The notes: generated from the letters alone by a model not told the origin. A DNA stretch of 24,800 nucleotides from Candidatus Coatesiibacteriota bacterium (GCA_016927185.1 JAFGND010000010.1:1-24800), one strand, 5' to 3'; positions 15,734 through 23,459 are shown, counted from the first letter of the stretch. A program made the numbers and translations.

Positions 15734-16036
15734 TTAATAAATCGCTTTCTCCATGTACCACAACATTTTAGCAGAATCGAAACCAAGTTCGAAATGATCC
15801 CCATTCCTGTCCTGGATTGCAAAATGGTAGCATCTGTAAACTCCATGCGAAGAAATCCAGCTTGAGAATATGGTTTTTATATGGTGAGGGATTCCTTCTA
15901 TCCTGAAACGAACAGGCCTGAGCTTCCCTCCTTCGAAAACTGCAATGACATCTATTACCTTTAGATCATCTTCTGCATAATAAAGATTGGCACCAGGAGG
16001 CTCCATTCCCATATTGACCCTTGTTAATTTAGCCAT
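15734..16036 (-). CDS. Small protein coupled to DNA polymerase IV
   Basis: The 100-residue product has a central P-V-R-F-R-I-E-G block followed by W-I-S-S-H-G-V-Y-R-C-Y-H-F-A-I and ends W-Y-M-E-K-A-I-Y. This resembles the short proteins of the DUF6504 type that sit beside Y-family polymerase genes in other bacteria, from memory of the pattern. It has no signal peptide or catalytic motif. GGAG nine bases before the ATG at 16036 favours that start over the ATG at 16084, which lies at the predicted transcription start. Its stop is four bases before dinB. A role as an accessory factor for translesion synthesis is inferred from context only. Confidence 0.7.
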   Translation of the reverse strand: MAKLTRVNMGMEPPGANLYYAEDDLKVIDVIAVFEGGKLRPVRFRIEGIPHHIKTIFSSWISSHGVYRCYHFAIQDRNGDHFELGFDSAKMLWYMEKAIY

Positions 16037-16084
16037 AATGGCACTCCTCTGGAAAAGAAACAGCCTTTTTATATCTGCAAACAT

Positions 16085-16112
16085 AATATATAATATTTGA
16101 ATATTTTGTCAA
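16085..16112 (-). promoter_or_regulatory. Promoter of the dinB operon with an internal inverted repeat
   Basis: On the minus strand TTGACA (16107-16112) is followed after 16 bases by TATATT (16085-16090), with TATTAT (16083-16088) as an alternative -10. Between the boxes lies a perfect inverted repeat AATATT-TG-AATATT (plus 16092-16105). In this position a repressor would block polymerase, so it is a candidate damage-response operator. It does not match the E. coli or Bacillus LexA consensus. Confidence 0.55.
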
Positions 16113-16287
16113 GTAATTTTTTTATTTTTTTTGAAAAATGATTACTGAAGCATATTCTATTTGGCATATCCATGTGCTGAAAAAATATTAAATTTGAATT
16201 ATGAAGGATCTTTCATGGCAGCAAGAAAATTCCATGTTTGTTCATGGGAGATCTTATGAAAACCTCAAGATTACAATTACATAAAGT

Positions 16288-18555
16288 CTAAAATTCTATG
16301 CCTATTCCCCCGTAAATGAATCTTGCAAATTGATACATTTCAATGGATTTGTTCTTTTCCTCTGACCAGTAATACATGAAGACATTCTTCCTGTCATATA
16401 CATTCCAGCAGTCTATGAATGTTATGAAATTGAATCCTGAAAAGCTTTTCCTGAAATCAGCTCTTATATCCAGCCTGTGATATGGGGGATACTTTTCCTT
16501 GAGAATCCTTGTTGTATCATATCTAGCCGTACCTGCCCTTCTTGATGCTTCTTCATCAAATGGGGTATATACTCCACCACCGTTATATCTCCATTTAGTG
16601 GAAGTCTCAAGCCAGCGGAAAGGTTTCCATCCAAGAACAAGATTAATCATGTTACCGAAATCGAAAACCCCAGGTCTTTCTATGCCATCAAGCCCCTTGA
16701 ATCTCGACTTGCTCAATGTATATGATGCTATGAAGTAATAATTCTCGAAAAGCTTCTTTTGTGCAAAGAACTCAATACCTCTTGATGAAGCGGTTCCCTC
16801 AGGAATTATCCTGTCGAACACAAAAGGATCATCAATTCCGCCATTTGTAAGAACCTGCCATGGTGTTTCTTCTGCAACAGGGAGTTTTCCGTATTTTTTC
16901 AGATATCCTTCTATAGATATTTTAAGTGAAGCTACAGGGAAATAGTCAACTCCAGCAACATAATGATCGCATCGCATATATGGAAGCTTCGTATTTTCAG
17001 GATTACCAGTCATCCATACATATGGAGGAGCTTGCTGGAAAATCCCGTAACCTCCATTTACCGAGAAATTTTCAAGTATCTTGTAAGTTGTTCCAACTCT
17101 TGGGGATATGGCAGATTTTTTCGTGAACGAGAAATAATCCCCTCTTAGGCCGGTTATTGTTGTCAATCTCCTGGACAACCTGCTTACAAGCTGGATTGAT
17201 GCTGCTCCCTTGAATGAACTTATGTTTTTCTCTATATCAGTTTCGTCCCGGGAGTTTCCCCATTCTGTAGTGTCTTCTTCTGCCCAGAAATGATGATTGA
17301 AAAATACGTTCTTTCCCTCGAGTGCACTGCCAAGGGAGAATTTATTGCTTAGATCCATGCTTGTTTCATATCTTATGCCATTATATCCTTCATCTGATTC
17401 ATTGAAGAAAGTCCTCTTTCCTGTTGCTGCTTTTATCATGTCACTGTAGTAATAATCATATACGCGGGAGACTGAAATCACGGAATAGCCTCCCTTTCTC
17501 CAGATATTTTTCCAGTAAGCTCCTGTTACATAATGCTTTCCCTTGTTAAGTATATCTTCAGCAATAACAGTATCAGCTGGAACATCTATCCTGTCAATTC
17601 CACCAAAACCGATAATACCTATCTTGTTGTTTGAATTGATATCATAAACTCCTTTTACAAGTGCATTTGTATATTCCGGGACAGCAGTAATGTCAAGACC
17701 TTCCCTTACCAGTTCAAGAAATGACTTCCTGAAGGAAACCAGATATGACATCTTGTTTTCCTTTATCGGTCCTTCAAACAAGCCACCAACACCTGCTACC
17801 CCCAATTCTCCGTATCCACCCATTTTCTGCTTGTTTCCTTCCCTGAGATCTATATCAAGAACAGATGATAATCTGTCTCCATATATTGCAGGAAATGCTC
17901 CTGTAAGAAACCTGACTTCTCGTATTGCATCAGTATTAAGCATGTTTATGGCTCCACCACCGTTTATCTGAGTTGTGAAGTGATTGATATTTGGAACTTC
18001 AATATAATCAAGTATAGTCAGGTTTTCAGCAGGGCTTCCTCCGCGGACTATAAGATCATTATGTCCATCTGCAGGAGCAGAGACTCCAGGAAGATTTTGC
18101 ACTACTCTCTGCGCATCTTCCATTGTTCCTGGTGAACGTCTTACCTCTTCCTGATTTATCAAGGTGACTGAAGTTGAATTATCCTCGGGCTTGGTGAAAG
18201 CAGATGGAGTGACAATATCTCTTATATAACCAAGCTTCAGCTCTTCCAGTTTGAAAAGCCTCTGGACTGTTCTTCCTGATTCCACAACAACGTCAGTTAT
18301 TATGACAGGCTTGTACATATCCGAATTTATGTATAGATTATAGCCTCCAAGAGGAATTTTCTTGAATTCGAAATTCCCGCCTGAGTCGCATGTTGTCTGT
18401 AAATCAAGCTTCCTGATTTCAACAAAAGCACCCGGAATTGGTTTCCCAGTTATTATATCAACAACCTGTCCCTGTATTTCTCCAAGATATTCCTGAGCAT
18501 AAATCAATGAACAGCAAAGGATTATAAGCACAATAATATTCATGGGATTATTCAT
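16288..18555 (-). CDS. TonB-dependent outer-membrane receptor
   Basis: The 755-residue product has a signal peptide ending I-Y-A-Q (cleavage after about residue 20), a carboxypeptidase-regulatory-like beta domain (about 25-105, with G-Q-V-V-D-I-I-T-G-K-P-I-P-G-A), a plug domain (about 120-235) with V-V-Q-N-L-P-G-V and L-I-V-R-G-G-S-P, and a beta-barrel region to an aromatic-rich C-terminus ending G-I-G-I-E-F. It should import an unknown ligand using energy from TonB; no TonB/ExbBD or binding partner is nearby. The start is the ATG at 18555 with AAAAGGGG seven bases before it, rather than 18597. It overlaps the tetR gene by eight bases, so the two are coupled and the TetR protein is its likely regulator. 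Confidence 0.92.
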   Translation of the reverse strand: MNNPMNIIVLIILCCSLIYAQEYLGEIQGQVVDIITGKPIPGAFVEIRKLDLQTTCDSGGNFEFKKIPLGGYNLYINSDMYKPVIITDVVVESGRTVQRLFKLEELKLGYIRDIVTPSAFTKPEDNSTSVTLINQEEVRRSPGTMEDAQRVVQNLPGVSAPADGHNDLIVRGGSPAENLTILDYIEVPNINHFTTQINGGGAINMLNTDAIREVRFLTGAFPAIYGDRLSSVLDIDLREGNKQKMGGYGELGVAGVGGLFEGPIKENKMSYLVSFRKSFLELVREGLDITAVPEYTNALVKGVYDINSNNKIGIIGFGGIDRIDVPADTVIAEDILNKGKHYVTGAYWKNIWRKGGYSVISVSRVYDYYYSDMIKAATGKRTFFNESDEGYNGIRYETSMDLSNKFSLGSALEGKNVFFNHHFWAEEDTTEWGNSRDETDIEKNISSFKGAASIQLVSRLSRRLTTITGLRGDYFSFTKKSAISPRVGTTYKILENFSVNGGYGIFQQAPPYVWMTGNPENTKLPYMRCDHYVAGVDYFPVASLKISIEGYLKKYGKLPVAEETPWQVLTNGGIDDPFVFDRIIPEGTASSRGIEFFAQKKLFENYYFIASYTLSKSRFKGLDGIERPGVFDFGNMINLVLGWKPFRWLETSTKWRYNGGGVYTPFDEEASRRAGTARYDTTRILKEKYPPYHRLDIRADFRKSFSGFNFITFIDCWNVYDRKNVFMYYWSEEKNKSIEMYQFARFIYGGIGIEF

Positions 18556-19153
18556 TTTTTTCCCCTTTTGAATGATTTGTGCAAAATACATTGTCAAGCA
18601 GATTATTAATATATTTCATCTGATAATCATTGTTTTTAAGCTCTATATTTCCCAGACCTTCAAAGACTCCTGGGAAAATCGGTATGAACATTACAGAAGA
18701 GATGATCTGAAGGATTATACTTTCGTAATCTCGATTTTCATTGAACTCCCTGAGCCTTTTGAGAAGCTTGTGAAGATAATCCCTGAAAAAAACCATGAAA
18801 GGGCTATCATAATTATTGTTTATGAAAGCTGCATATAAATGAGCTTTTGTGATATTCTGGTAAAGCATCCCTCCTGACAGATTATAAACTGCTATTTCAT
18901 GCAATAATTCTCTGGATGAAGGATAGTCCCTTGCCAGGAAATCCTCCATGTCTCTCTGGTAATGCTCTTGTGTGTATTTCAGTACTTCCTCTACCAGCTC
19001 ATCTTTTGAACCGAAATAGTAGTTTATTGCAGCAATATTCACATTTGCAATCTCGGCAACCTTTCTGATTGTAAGCCCATGCATACCATCTTTTTCTATA
19101 TATTCTATAGCAGAGACTATTATCTTCGATTTCAGCTCTTCCTTCTTTTTCAT
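18548..19153 (-). CDS. TetR-family transcriptional regulator
   Basis: The 201-residue product has the TetR N-terminal DNA-binding domain: helix-turn-helix at about 28-47 (T-I-R-K-V-A-E-I-A-N-V-N-I-A-A-I-N-Y-Y-F) followed by G-S-K-D-E-L. The C-terminal ligand-binding domain (about 60-195) is divergent and gives no clue to the inducer. The ATG at 19153 has AAGGAG six to seven bases upstream. Its 3' end overlaps the start of the TonB-dependent receptor gene by eight bases. The upstream region holds a promoter and tandem 13-bp repeats that could be its own operator, so self-repression together with control of the receptor is probable. Confidence 0.93.
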   Translation of the reverse strand: MKKKEELKSKIIVSAIEYIEKDGMHGLTIRKVAEIANVNIAAINYYFGSKDELVEEVLKYTQEHYQRDMEDFLARDYPSSRELLHEIAVYNLSGGMLYQNITKAHLYAAFINNNYDSPFMVFFRDYLHKLLKRLREFNENRDYESIILQIISSVMFIPIFPGVFEGLGNIELKNNDYQMKYINNLLDNVFCTNHSKGEKNE

Positions 19154-19159
19154 TTTATC

Positions 19160-19211
19160 TCCTTATTTCAAACAATAATTTAAAATACTAATTTAAAACA
19201 TCAGTTTAAAT
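19160..19211. repeat. Tandem 13-bp repeats in the tetR leader
   Basis: Three adjacent 13-base units lie at 19173-19185, 19186-19198 and 19199-19211 (plus-strand cores aatttaaaa, aatttaaaa, gtttaaat). A fourth, degraded unit (10 of 13 matching) is at 19160-19172. They run from the predicted -10 to the Shine-Dalgarno of tetR. An overlapping inverted repeat AAACAT/ATGTTT (19196-19201, 19215-19220) has a 13-base gap. Repressor binding is the natural reading. Confidence 0.6.
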
Positions 19212-19237
19212 TTAATGTTTGAATCGCATTTTGTCAA
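19209..19237 (-). promoter_or_regulatory. Promoter of the tetR-receptor operon
   Basis: On the minus strand a perfect TTGACA (19232-19237) is followed after 17 bases by TAAATT (19209-19214), a moderate -10. Transcription would start near 19202, inside the tandem 13-bp repeats. Confidence 0.55.
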
Positions 19238-19371
19238 GGGTTTAAATCAAGATTTTTTCGTTCACTAAGCAGATATTTTTAGAGAATTATACTTTCTAAA
19301 GAAATTTGTGATAAAAAACAATATTTAAATCATGAGAAAGAATAAATTTGCCTTGAGTTTGAAAATGGATT

Positions 19372-19965
19372 TTATTTTATTTCATTTCTTTTTTCAAGTG
19401 CAAATGCAATAGTCTGTCCATCAAAATACTCTAAATCGCTTCCAACAGGAAGACCTCTTGCAAGTCTCGTTATTTTTACATTCCTGTTCTTCAGCATTGA
19501 AAAAAGATACTTTGCAGTTGTTTCTCCCTTTATACTGAGATTGGTTGCAATAATAACTTCTGAAATTCCTTCCCTGATTATCCTTTGTTCAAGAAAATTC
19601 ATGTTCAGGTCTTCTGCCCTTATTCCTTCAATCGGGGAAATGCTTCCTCCGAGAACATGATAAATGCCATTGTAATTCCCTGCCCCTTCTATCAAATCCA
19701 CAATGTGGGGAGTTTCAACAATGCATAACAGCTCATGATTCCTCTCCTTGCTGGAGCAGATTGGACATATCTCTTCTTCACTATAGGCATTGCATATCCT
19801 GCAGGTTCTTATATTCTCTTGCAGTGAAAGCAGACTGTTTGCAAGGTTTGCAACATCATCCTTCTTCCACTTCAGAAGAGTGTAGGCAAGCCTTGTTGCT
19901 GTCCGTTCTCCGATACCTGGCAATCTGGATAACTGGATTATGAGAGCTTTTATTGTCGGCAGCAT
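19372..19965 (-). CDS. recR: Recombination mediator protein RecR
   Basis: RecR works with RecO and RecF to load RecA on gapped DNA. The 197-residue product has the full family layout: helix-hairpin-helix L-S-R-L-P-G-I-G-E-R-T-A (12-23), a four-cysteine zinc site C55-x2-C58 and C67-x2-C70, a Toprim domain beginning L-L-C-I-V-E-T-P, and the C-terminal L-A-R-G-L-P-V-G-S-D-L-E-Y motif. Length is normal. The ATG at 19965 shares its A with the ybaB stop (TAATG), so the two are translationally coupled, and ybaB-recR is a widely conserved pair. No clear intrinsic terminator is visible after the stop. Confidence 0.97.
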   Translation of the reverse strand: MLPTIKALIIQLSRLPGIGERTATRLAYTLLKWKKDDVANLANSLLSLQENIRTCRICNAYSEEEICPICSSKERNHELLCIVETPHIVDLIEGAGNYNGIYHVLGGSISPIEGIRAEDLNMNFLEQRIIREGISEVIIATNLSIKGETTAKYLFSMLKNRNVKITRLARGLPVGSDLEYFDGQTIAFALEKRNEIK

Positions 19966-20276
19966 TAAATCAAACCGGGAATCTTGACTCCGCCAGTGAC
20001 CTTGCCTATCTCTGCATTCCTTGTTTCTTCAGCTTTTTTGGATGCATCAGTTATTGCAGCAAGAACAAGGTCTTCGAGCATTTCAACATCCTGTGGGTCA
20101 ACAACTTGCGGATCAATTTTCACTGATTTGAACACCAATCCACCTGTTACAACAACCTTTACCATGCCTCCACCAGAATTGCCTTCTATATCCATTTTCT
20201 CGAGCATTTCCTGAGCTTGCTGAATTTTTTTCTGAAGTTTTTGTGCCTGCTGCATCATGGTGTTGAAATTGTTCAT
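19965..20276 (-). CDS. ybaB: YbaB/EbfC nucleoid-associated protein
   Basis: This family forms small DNA-binding dimers. The 103-residue product has the N-terminal helix M-M-Q-Q-A-Q-K-L-Q-K-K-I-Q-Q, the central G-G-G-M-V-K-V-V-V-T-G sheet, I-D-P-Q-V-V-D-P and D-L-V-L-A-A-I-T-D-A, with the usual Gly-rich end. Length is typical. The ATG directly follows the ribBA stop and uses AAGGAGG inside the ribBA 3' end as its RBS. It overlaps recR by one base. Confidence 0.95.
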   Translation of the reverse strand: MNNFNTMMQQAQKLQKKIQQAQEMLEKMDIEGNSGGGMVKVVVTGGLVFKSVKIDPQVVDPQDVEMLEDLVLAAITDASKKAEETRNAEIGKVTGGVKIPGLI

Positions 20277-21494
20277 TTATTTTTCCTCCTTCTTGTCATT
20301 TTCAGGCAGAAGATGACCTAGTTTAGATCTCTTCGCTTCAAGATATTTCCTGTTCACCTCATTAGCTTCTATTACAATTGGTTCCCTGCTTACTACTTCA
20401 AGTCCATATGCCTCAAGCCCTACGATTTTTTTGGGATTGTTAGTAATTAACCTTATCTTTTTTATGCCAAGATCAGCAAGAATCTGAGCACCTTCACCAT
20501 AATCCCTCAAATCGGGTTTGAAACCAAGAGAAAGATTAGCCTCTACTGTATCTTGTCCCTGATCCTGAAGTACATAGGCTTTGAGCTTATTCGGAAGTCC
20601 TATTCCCCTTCCTTCCTGACGCATATATACAATTACTCCCGAGCCTTCCTTTTTTATCATTTTCATTGCCCTTTGTAGCTGATCCCCGCAATCACAGCGA
20701 AGTGAGCCAAAAACATCTCCTGTCAGGCATTGAGAATGAACCCTTGTAAGAATTGGTTTGTCATATGAGAATTCTCCCATTGTAAGTGCAATATGATGTT
20801 CCTCAGTAAGTTTGCTTTCGTAAAGATGAAGCTTGAATATGCCATATTTTGTAGGCAGGTTGCTTGTAAGAATCTTATGCACCAGTCTTTCAGTCTTGAA
20901 TCTGTAATGTATAAGATCCTTGACTGTTATAAGGTTAAGTTTATGCTTCTTGCAGAATTTCTTAAGCTCTGGAAGTCTTGCCATCTTTCCATCATCAGAC
21001 ATGATTTCGCATAAAACTCCTGATGGAGTAAGCCCGGCAAGCCTTGCAAGATCTATTGCAGCTTCAGTATGACCTGCACGCCTTAATACTCCACCTTCTC
21101 TTGCAGCCAGAGGGAAAATGTGTCCCGGTATTGCGAAATCAGCTGGAGTTGCATTAGGATTGATAAGCATTCTTACTGTAATAGCTCTGTCTTCTGCTGA
21201 AATTCCTGTAGACGTACCCCATTTTGCATCAACACTTACCCTGAAAGGAGTTCCCATTAGTGAGGTATTCCCCTCTATCATGGGAGGAAGCCTCAGGGAA
21301 TCAAGCCTGCTTTCAGGAAGGGAAACACATATCAAGCCTCTCCCGAATTTAGCCATGAAATTTATTGCATCAGGAGAAACCCACTCTGATGCCATTATCA
21401 GGTCTCCTTCGTTCTCCCTGTCCTCATCATCCACAACAACTACTATTCTTCCATGCCTTATATCATTCAAGGCATCTTCAATTTTAGAGAACAC
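20277..21494 (-). CDS. ribBA: Bifunctional DHBP synthase / GTP cyclohydrolase II
   Basis: The enzyme supplies both precursors of riboflavin. The N-terminal RibB domain (1-200) converts ribulose 5-phosphate to dihydroxybutanone phosphate and shows D-D-E-D-R-E-N-E-G-D-L (22-32) and R-A-G-H-T-E-A-A. The C-terminal RibA domain opens the GTP imidazole ring and shows the zinc ligands C256, C267 and C269 in H-S-Q-C-L-T-G-D and L-R-C-D-C-G, plus R-Q-E-G-R-G-I-G-L. At 405 residues it is full length. The start is GTG at 21494, sharing a base with the ribE stop (TAGTG), with AAAGGA upstream. ribD and ribH are not in the window. Confidence 0.97.
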   Translation of the reverse strand: MFSKIEDALNDIRHGRIVVVVDDEDRENEGDLIMASEWVSPDAINFMAKFGRGLICVSLPESRLDSLRLPPMIEGNTSLMGTPFRVSVDAKWGTSTGISAEDRAITVRMLINPNATPADFAIPGHIFPLAAREGGVLRRAGHTEAAIDLARLAGLTPSGVLCEIMSDDGKMARLPELKKFCKKHKLNLITVKDLIHYRFKTERLVHKILTSNLPTKYGIFKLHLYESKLTEEHHIALTMGEFSYDKPILTRVHSQCLTGDVFGSLRCDCGDQLQRAMKMIKKEGSGVIVYMRQEGRGIGLPNKLKAYVLQDQGQDTVEANLSLGFKPDLRDYGEGAQILADLGIKKIRLITNNPKKIVGLEAYGLEVVSREPIVIEANEVNRKYLEAKRSKLGHLLPENDKKEEK

Positions 21495-22105
21495 TAATAG
21501 CCATCCTTTAAAAGTTTTTCTATTCTTTTATCCTTGTTTATATTATCAATATACTGGATTATATATTTCCCGAACTGGTCAAATTCAAGATTAACATAGT
21601 CACCGCTTTTCAGACTCTCTAAATTGGTTCTCTTCAAGGTTTCAGGAATCAGGGCTGCATGTAGCTCGTTTTCGTACAGTTCTGATATAGTTAATGAAAT
21701 CCCCTCTATTGCAATTGAACCTTTCAATATTGCGAATTTCCTGAACTTCTCGTCAAAACTTACTCTCAATATCATGTTGCTCAAGCCAAGCAGTATTCCT
21801 GTGCAGTCAACATGTCCAGTAAGCACATGTCCATCAAGCCTGTCATTGATTCCAAGGGATTTCTCCAGATTGACTATGGAATTCATCAGGTTTTTGCTGA
21901 AACGGGTTTTCAACAGTGTTTCTTCAGACATGAAAAATTCAGAAGTATCAGGGGTATTTCTTGTTATTGTCAGGCAGGCTCCGCTTACGCAAATTGAATC
22001 ACCAGCTTTTGAATCAGAGAAGAAATCCGTATCTGTTTTAACTGATAACTGGTTACCCTTGAATTTTTCTATTCTTCCTGTTGTTTGAATAAGTCCTGTG
22101 AACAT
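21494..22105 (-). CDS. ribE: Riboflavin synthase alpha subunit
   Basis: The enzyme joins two molecules of dimethyl-ribityllumazine to give riboflavin. The 203-residue product shows the internal duplication of the family: repeat 1 starts M-F-T-G-L-I and has S-G-A-C-L-T (41-46); the linker has D-G-H-V-L-T-G-H-V-D (91-100); repeat 2 has I-E-G-I-S-L-T-I (133-140) and I-P-E-T-L-K-R-T-N-L (153-162). The final residues are charged and rich in Lys. The ATG directly follows the upstream stop (TAAATG), and its stop overlaps ribBA. No FMN riboswitch is evident upstream, so riboflavin control is not visible here. Confidence 0.96.
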   Translation of the reverse strand: MFTGLIQTTGRIEKFKGNQLSVKTDTDFFSDSKAGDSICVSGACLTITRNTPDTSEFFMSEETLLKTRFSKNLMNSIVNLEKSLGINDRLDGHVLTGHVDCTGILLGLSNMILRVSFDEKFRKFAILKGSIAIEGISLTISELYENELHAALIPETLKRTNLESLKSGDYVNLEFDQFGKYIIQYIDNINKDKRIEKLLKDGY

Positions 22106-22609
22106 TTATTTCTTTGTCTTGCCTTTATCTTCCTTTTTCTTCTCATCCTTGATATTTGTTGCTTCCTTCTTCAATGAGTCAACATTAGAGCTCATTTTCT
22201 TGAAGAGGGAATCCTTTGCAGAATGAAGAGATTCAGAAGACTTCTTCTGCTCATTCTTTCTGGAAAATATCTCAGATGCCTGGAATTTTTCCCTGTTTTG
22301 TATAGATAGCCTTGAAGTTGGAATCGCTTGCTGTTGCTGTCTTCTCAATGTAGCTGAGCGGAATTCCTGACCGATTGTTGTACCCATAACAAGGAATATA
22401 GAGAATACTATTATGTTTGTAGAAAGGAGAAGCGCTATTTCCTTGTCCCTGTTATAAATAATTGTATAAATGAATGCCCCACCAAAAAGAAGCACAACTA
22501 TGGATATAACAGGAGATATGTTGCATCCTGTCCATAAAGGAATGAAACCTGCTATGAATCCAAGGAAACTCATTCCAAGATAAAATAATATCTGTGGGTT
22601 GAAAAACAT
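22106..22609 (-). CDS. Small membrane protein with charged C-terminal tail
   Basis: The product has three hydrophobic segments in its first about 85 residues (around 7-26, 32-51 and 58-80 from the ATG) and a hydrophilic tail very rich in Lys, Glu and Ser (about 85-167) that is probably disordered or coiled coil and cytoplasmic. No family is recognised. Start: the frame opens with TTG at 22645, but the ATG at 22609 is a more usual codon. Neither has a good Shine-Dalgarno, and the TTGACT at the TTG position looks more like a -35 box. The gene directly abuts ribE and is probably the head of the ribE-ribBA-ybaB-recR transcript, but it need not act in that pathway. Confidence 0.65.
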   Translation of the reverse strand: MFFNPQILFYLGMSFLGFIAGFIPLWTGCNISPVISIVVLLFGGAFIYTIIYNRDKEIALLLSTNIIVFSIFLVMGTTIGQEFRSATLRRQQQQAIPTSRLSIQNREKFQASEIFSRKNEQKKSSESLHSAKDSLFKKMSSNVDSLKKEATNIKDEKKKEDKGKTKK

Positions 22610-22713
22610 ACAAGATAGAGATTGGAAATCAAGGAGTTTAGTCAATGAAAAACATCAATTTTTTATAAAAAACTGCATTTTTATTTTCTGGTCTTTGAAA
22701 ATTGAATGCAGGA

Positions 22714-22729
22714 CTTCTCTGAAGAGAAG
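22714..22729. repeat. Perfect short hairpin between divergent genes
   Basis: CTTCTC-TGAA-GAGAAG forms a six-base stem with a tetraloop (seven base pairs if the loop is tight) and is followed on the plus strand by ATTCATTTTTA. It looks like an intrinsic terminator but stands between two divergent genes, so no known transcript would end here. A short plus-strand RNA or a regulator-binding site are alternatives. Confidence 0.45.
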
Positions 22730-22806
22730 ATTCATTTTTATCCAGGACAAGACAAACAGCATTGATTTTTAATTGAGCCTTAAAAAGTGTATAAATAATA
22801 TTTTTC

Positions 22807-22836
22807 TTGACAAATAGTAAAAAAAATAATTATATG
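22807..22836 (+). promoter_or_regulatory. Promoter of the M15 peptidase gene
   Basis: A perfect TTGACA (22807-22812) is followed after 18 bases by TATATG (22831-22836). Transcription would start near 22844, leaving a leader of about 50 bases. Its -35 coincides with the TTG that opens the long reading frame, arguing that the frame upstream of 22897 is not translated. Confidence 0.55.
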
Positions 22837-22896
22837 GATAGCAAAATCATTATAATCATCTTTAAATTAATAATTAAAAATGAGAGGAGTCTTGAA

Positions 22897-23448
22897 ATGA
22901 CGCTTGATGAGTATCTTGAAAGCAAGGGAGTGAGATTTTTATCTGCCAGGGAGCTTGCAAGAAGAAAAATGCCTTCTCAGCACTTGTGGCATAACATAGT
23001 TCCAACTGCTATGTTGGTTCAGCAGATAAGAACGGATCTGAGACTGATAACAGGCAAGGATATAAGAATAAAAGTCATTTCTGGTTACAGACCTTTTGGA
23101 ACTGCAAACAATTCTGCAAATCACGGAAAATTCTTTGCAATTGATTTCATGGCATTGATTTATGAAAACAATAAGTATAAGCAGGAGTTCCCTACATCTG
23201 AACTTGCAAAGATAGTCTGGAACTACTTTCTGAAACATGGCAAAGACTGGAAGATGGGAGCAGGTTATTATCCAAAAGGTAGCGATAAGTCAGGCAATTG
23301 CAACTTCATTCATATTGATTTGTTTCAGAATATAAAGATAAGACCAGGTGTCTGGGAAGAGTTTGACAAGTGGGAAGCAAGGCATCAAGAACATTTTGAA
23401 GAATATCCAATAACTGAGATAAATCTTTTCAAGGAACTGGAAAGCTAA
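22897..23448 (+). CDS. M15-family-like zinc peptidase without a signal peptide
   Basis: The 184-residue product shows the LAS/M15 signature: S62-G-Y-R, then N-H76-G-K-F-F-A-I-D83-F and F-I-H139-I-D141-L, giving zinc ligands His, Asp and His plus the usual H-x-D. Relatives cleave D-Ala or L-Ala bonds in peptidoglycan (YcbK, phage endolysins, D-Ala-D-Ala carboxypeptidases). No signal peptide or membrane anchor is present, which is unusual for a cell-wall enzyme. The start is the ATG at 22897 with GAGGAG eight to nine bases upstream; the frame could be extended to 22807 but the extension overlaps the promoter. The C-terminus (about 150-184) is acidic and unfamiliar. The gene converges with the PQQ-propeller gene. 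Confidence 0.82.
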   Translation: MTLDEYLESKGVRFLSARELARRKMPSQHLWHNIVPTAMLVQQIRTDLRLITGKDIRIKVISGYRPFGTANNSANHGKFFAIDFMALIYENNKYKQEFPTSELAKIVWNYFLKHGKDWKMGAGYYPKGSDKSGNCNFIHIDLFQNIKIRPGVWEEFDKWEARHQEHFEEYPITEINLFKELES

Positions 23449-23459
23449 ACTATAGTTTA
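23446..23459. terminator. Palindrome joining the stop codons of convergent genes
   Basis: TAAACTATAGTTTA is a perfect 14-base palindrome whose two ends are the TAA stops of the plus-strand peptidase gene and the minus-strand propeller gene. It is AT-rich and has no long T run, so it is at most a weak bidirectional terminator. Confidence 0.4.

Noticed and set aside
15730-15846. 39-residue N-terminal extension of DNA polymerase IV
   Set aside because: It overlaps the end of the upstream gene and lacks polymerase homology; normal DinB sequence begins at the ATG at 15729.
22807-22896. Longer start of the M15 peptidase, which might have supplied a hydrophobic N-terminus
   Set aside because: The extension starts on the TTGACA box of a good promoter, and a strong GAGGAG precedes the ATG at 22897.
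22610-22896. FMN riboswitch upstream of the riboflavin genes
   Set aside because: None of the conserved blocks of that element could be found on the minus strand before ribE or the preceding membrane gene.
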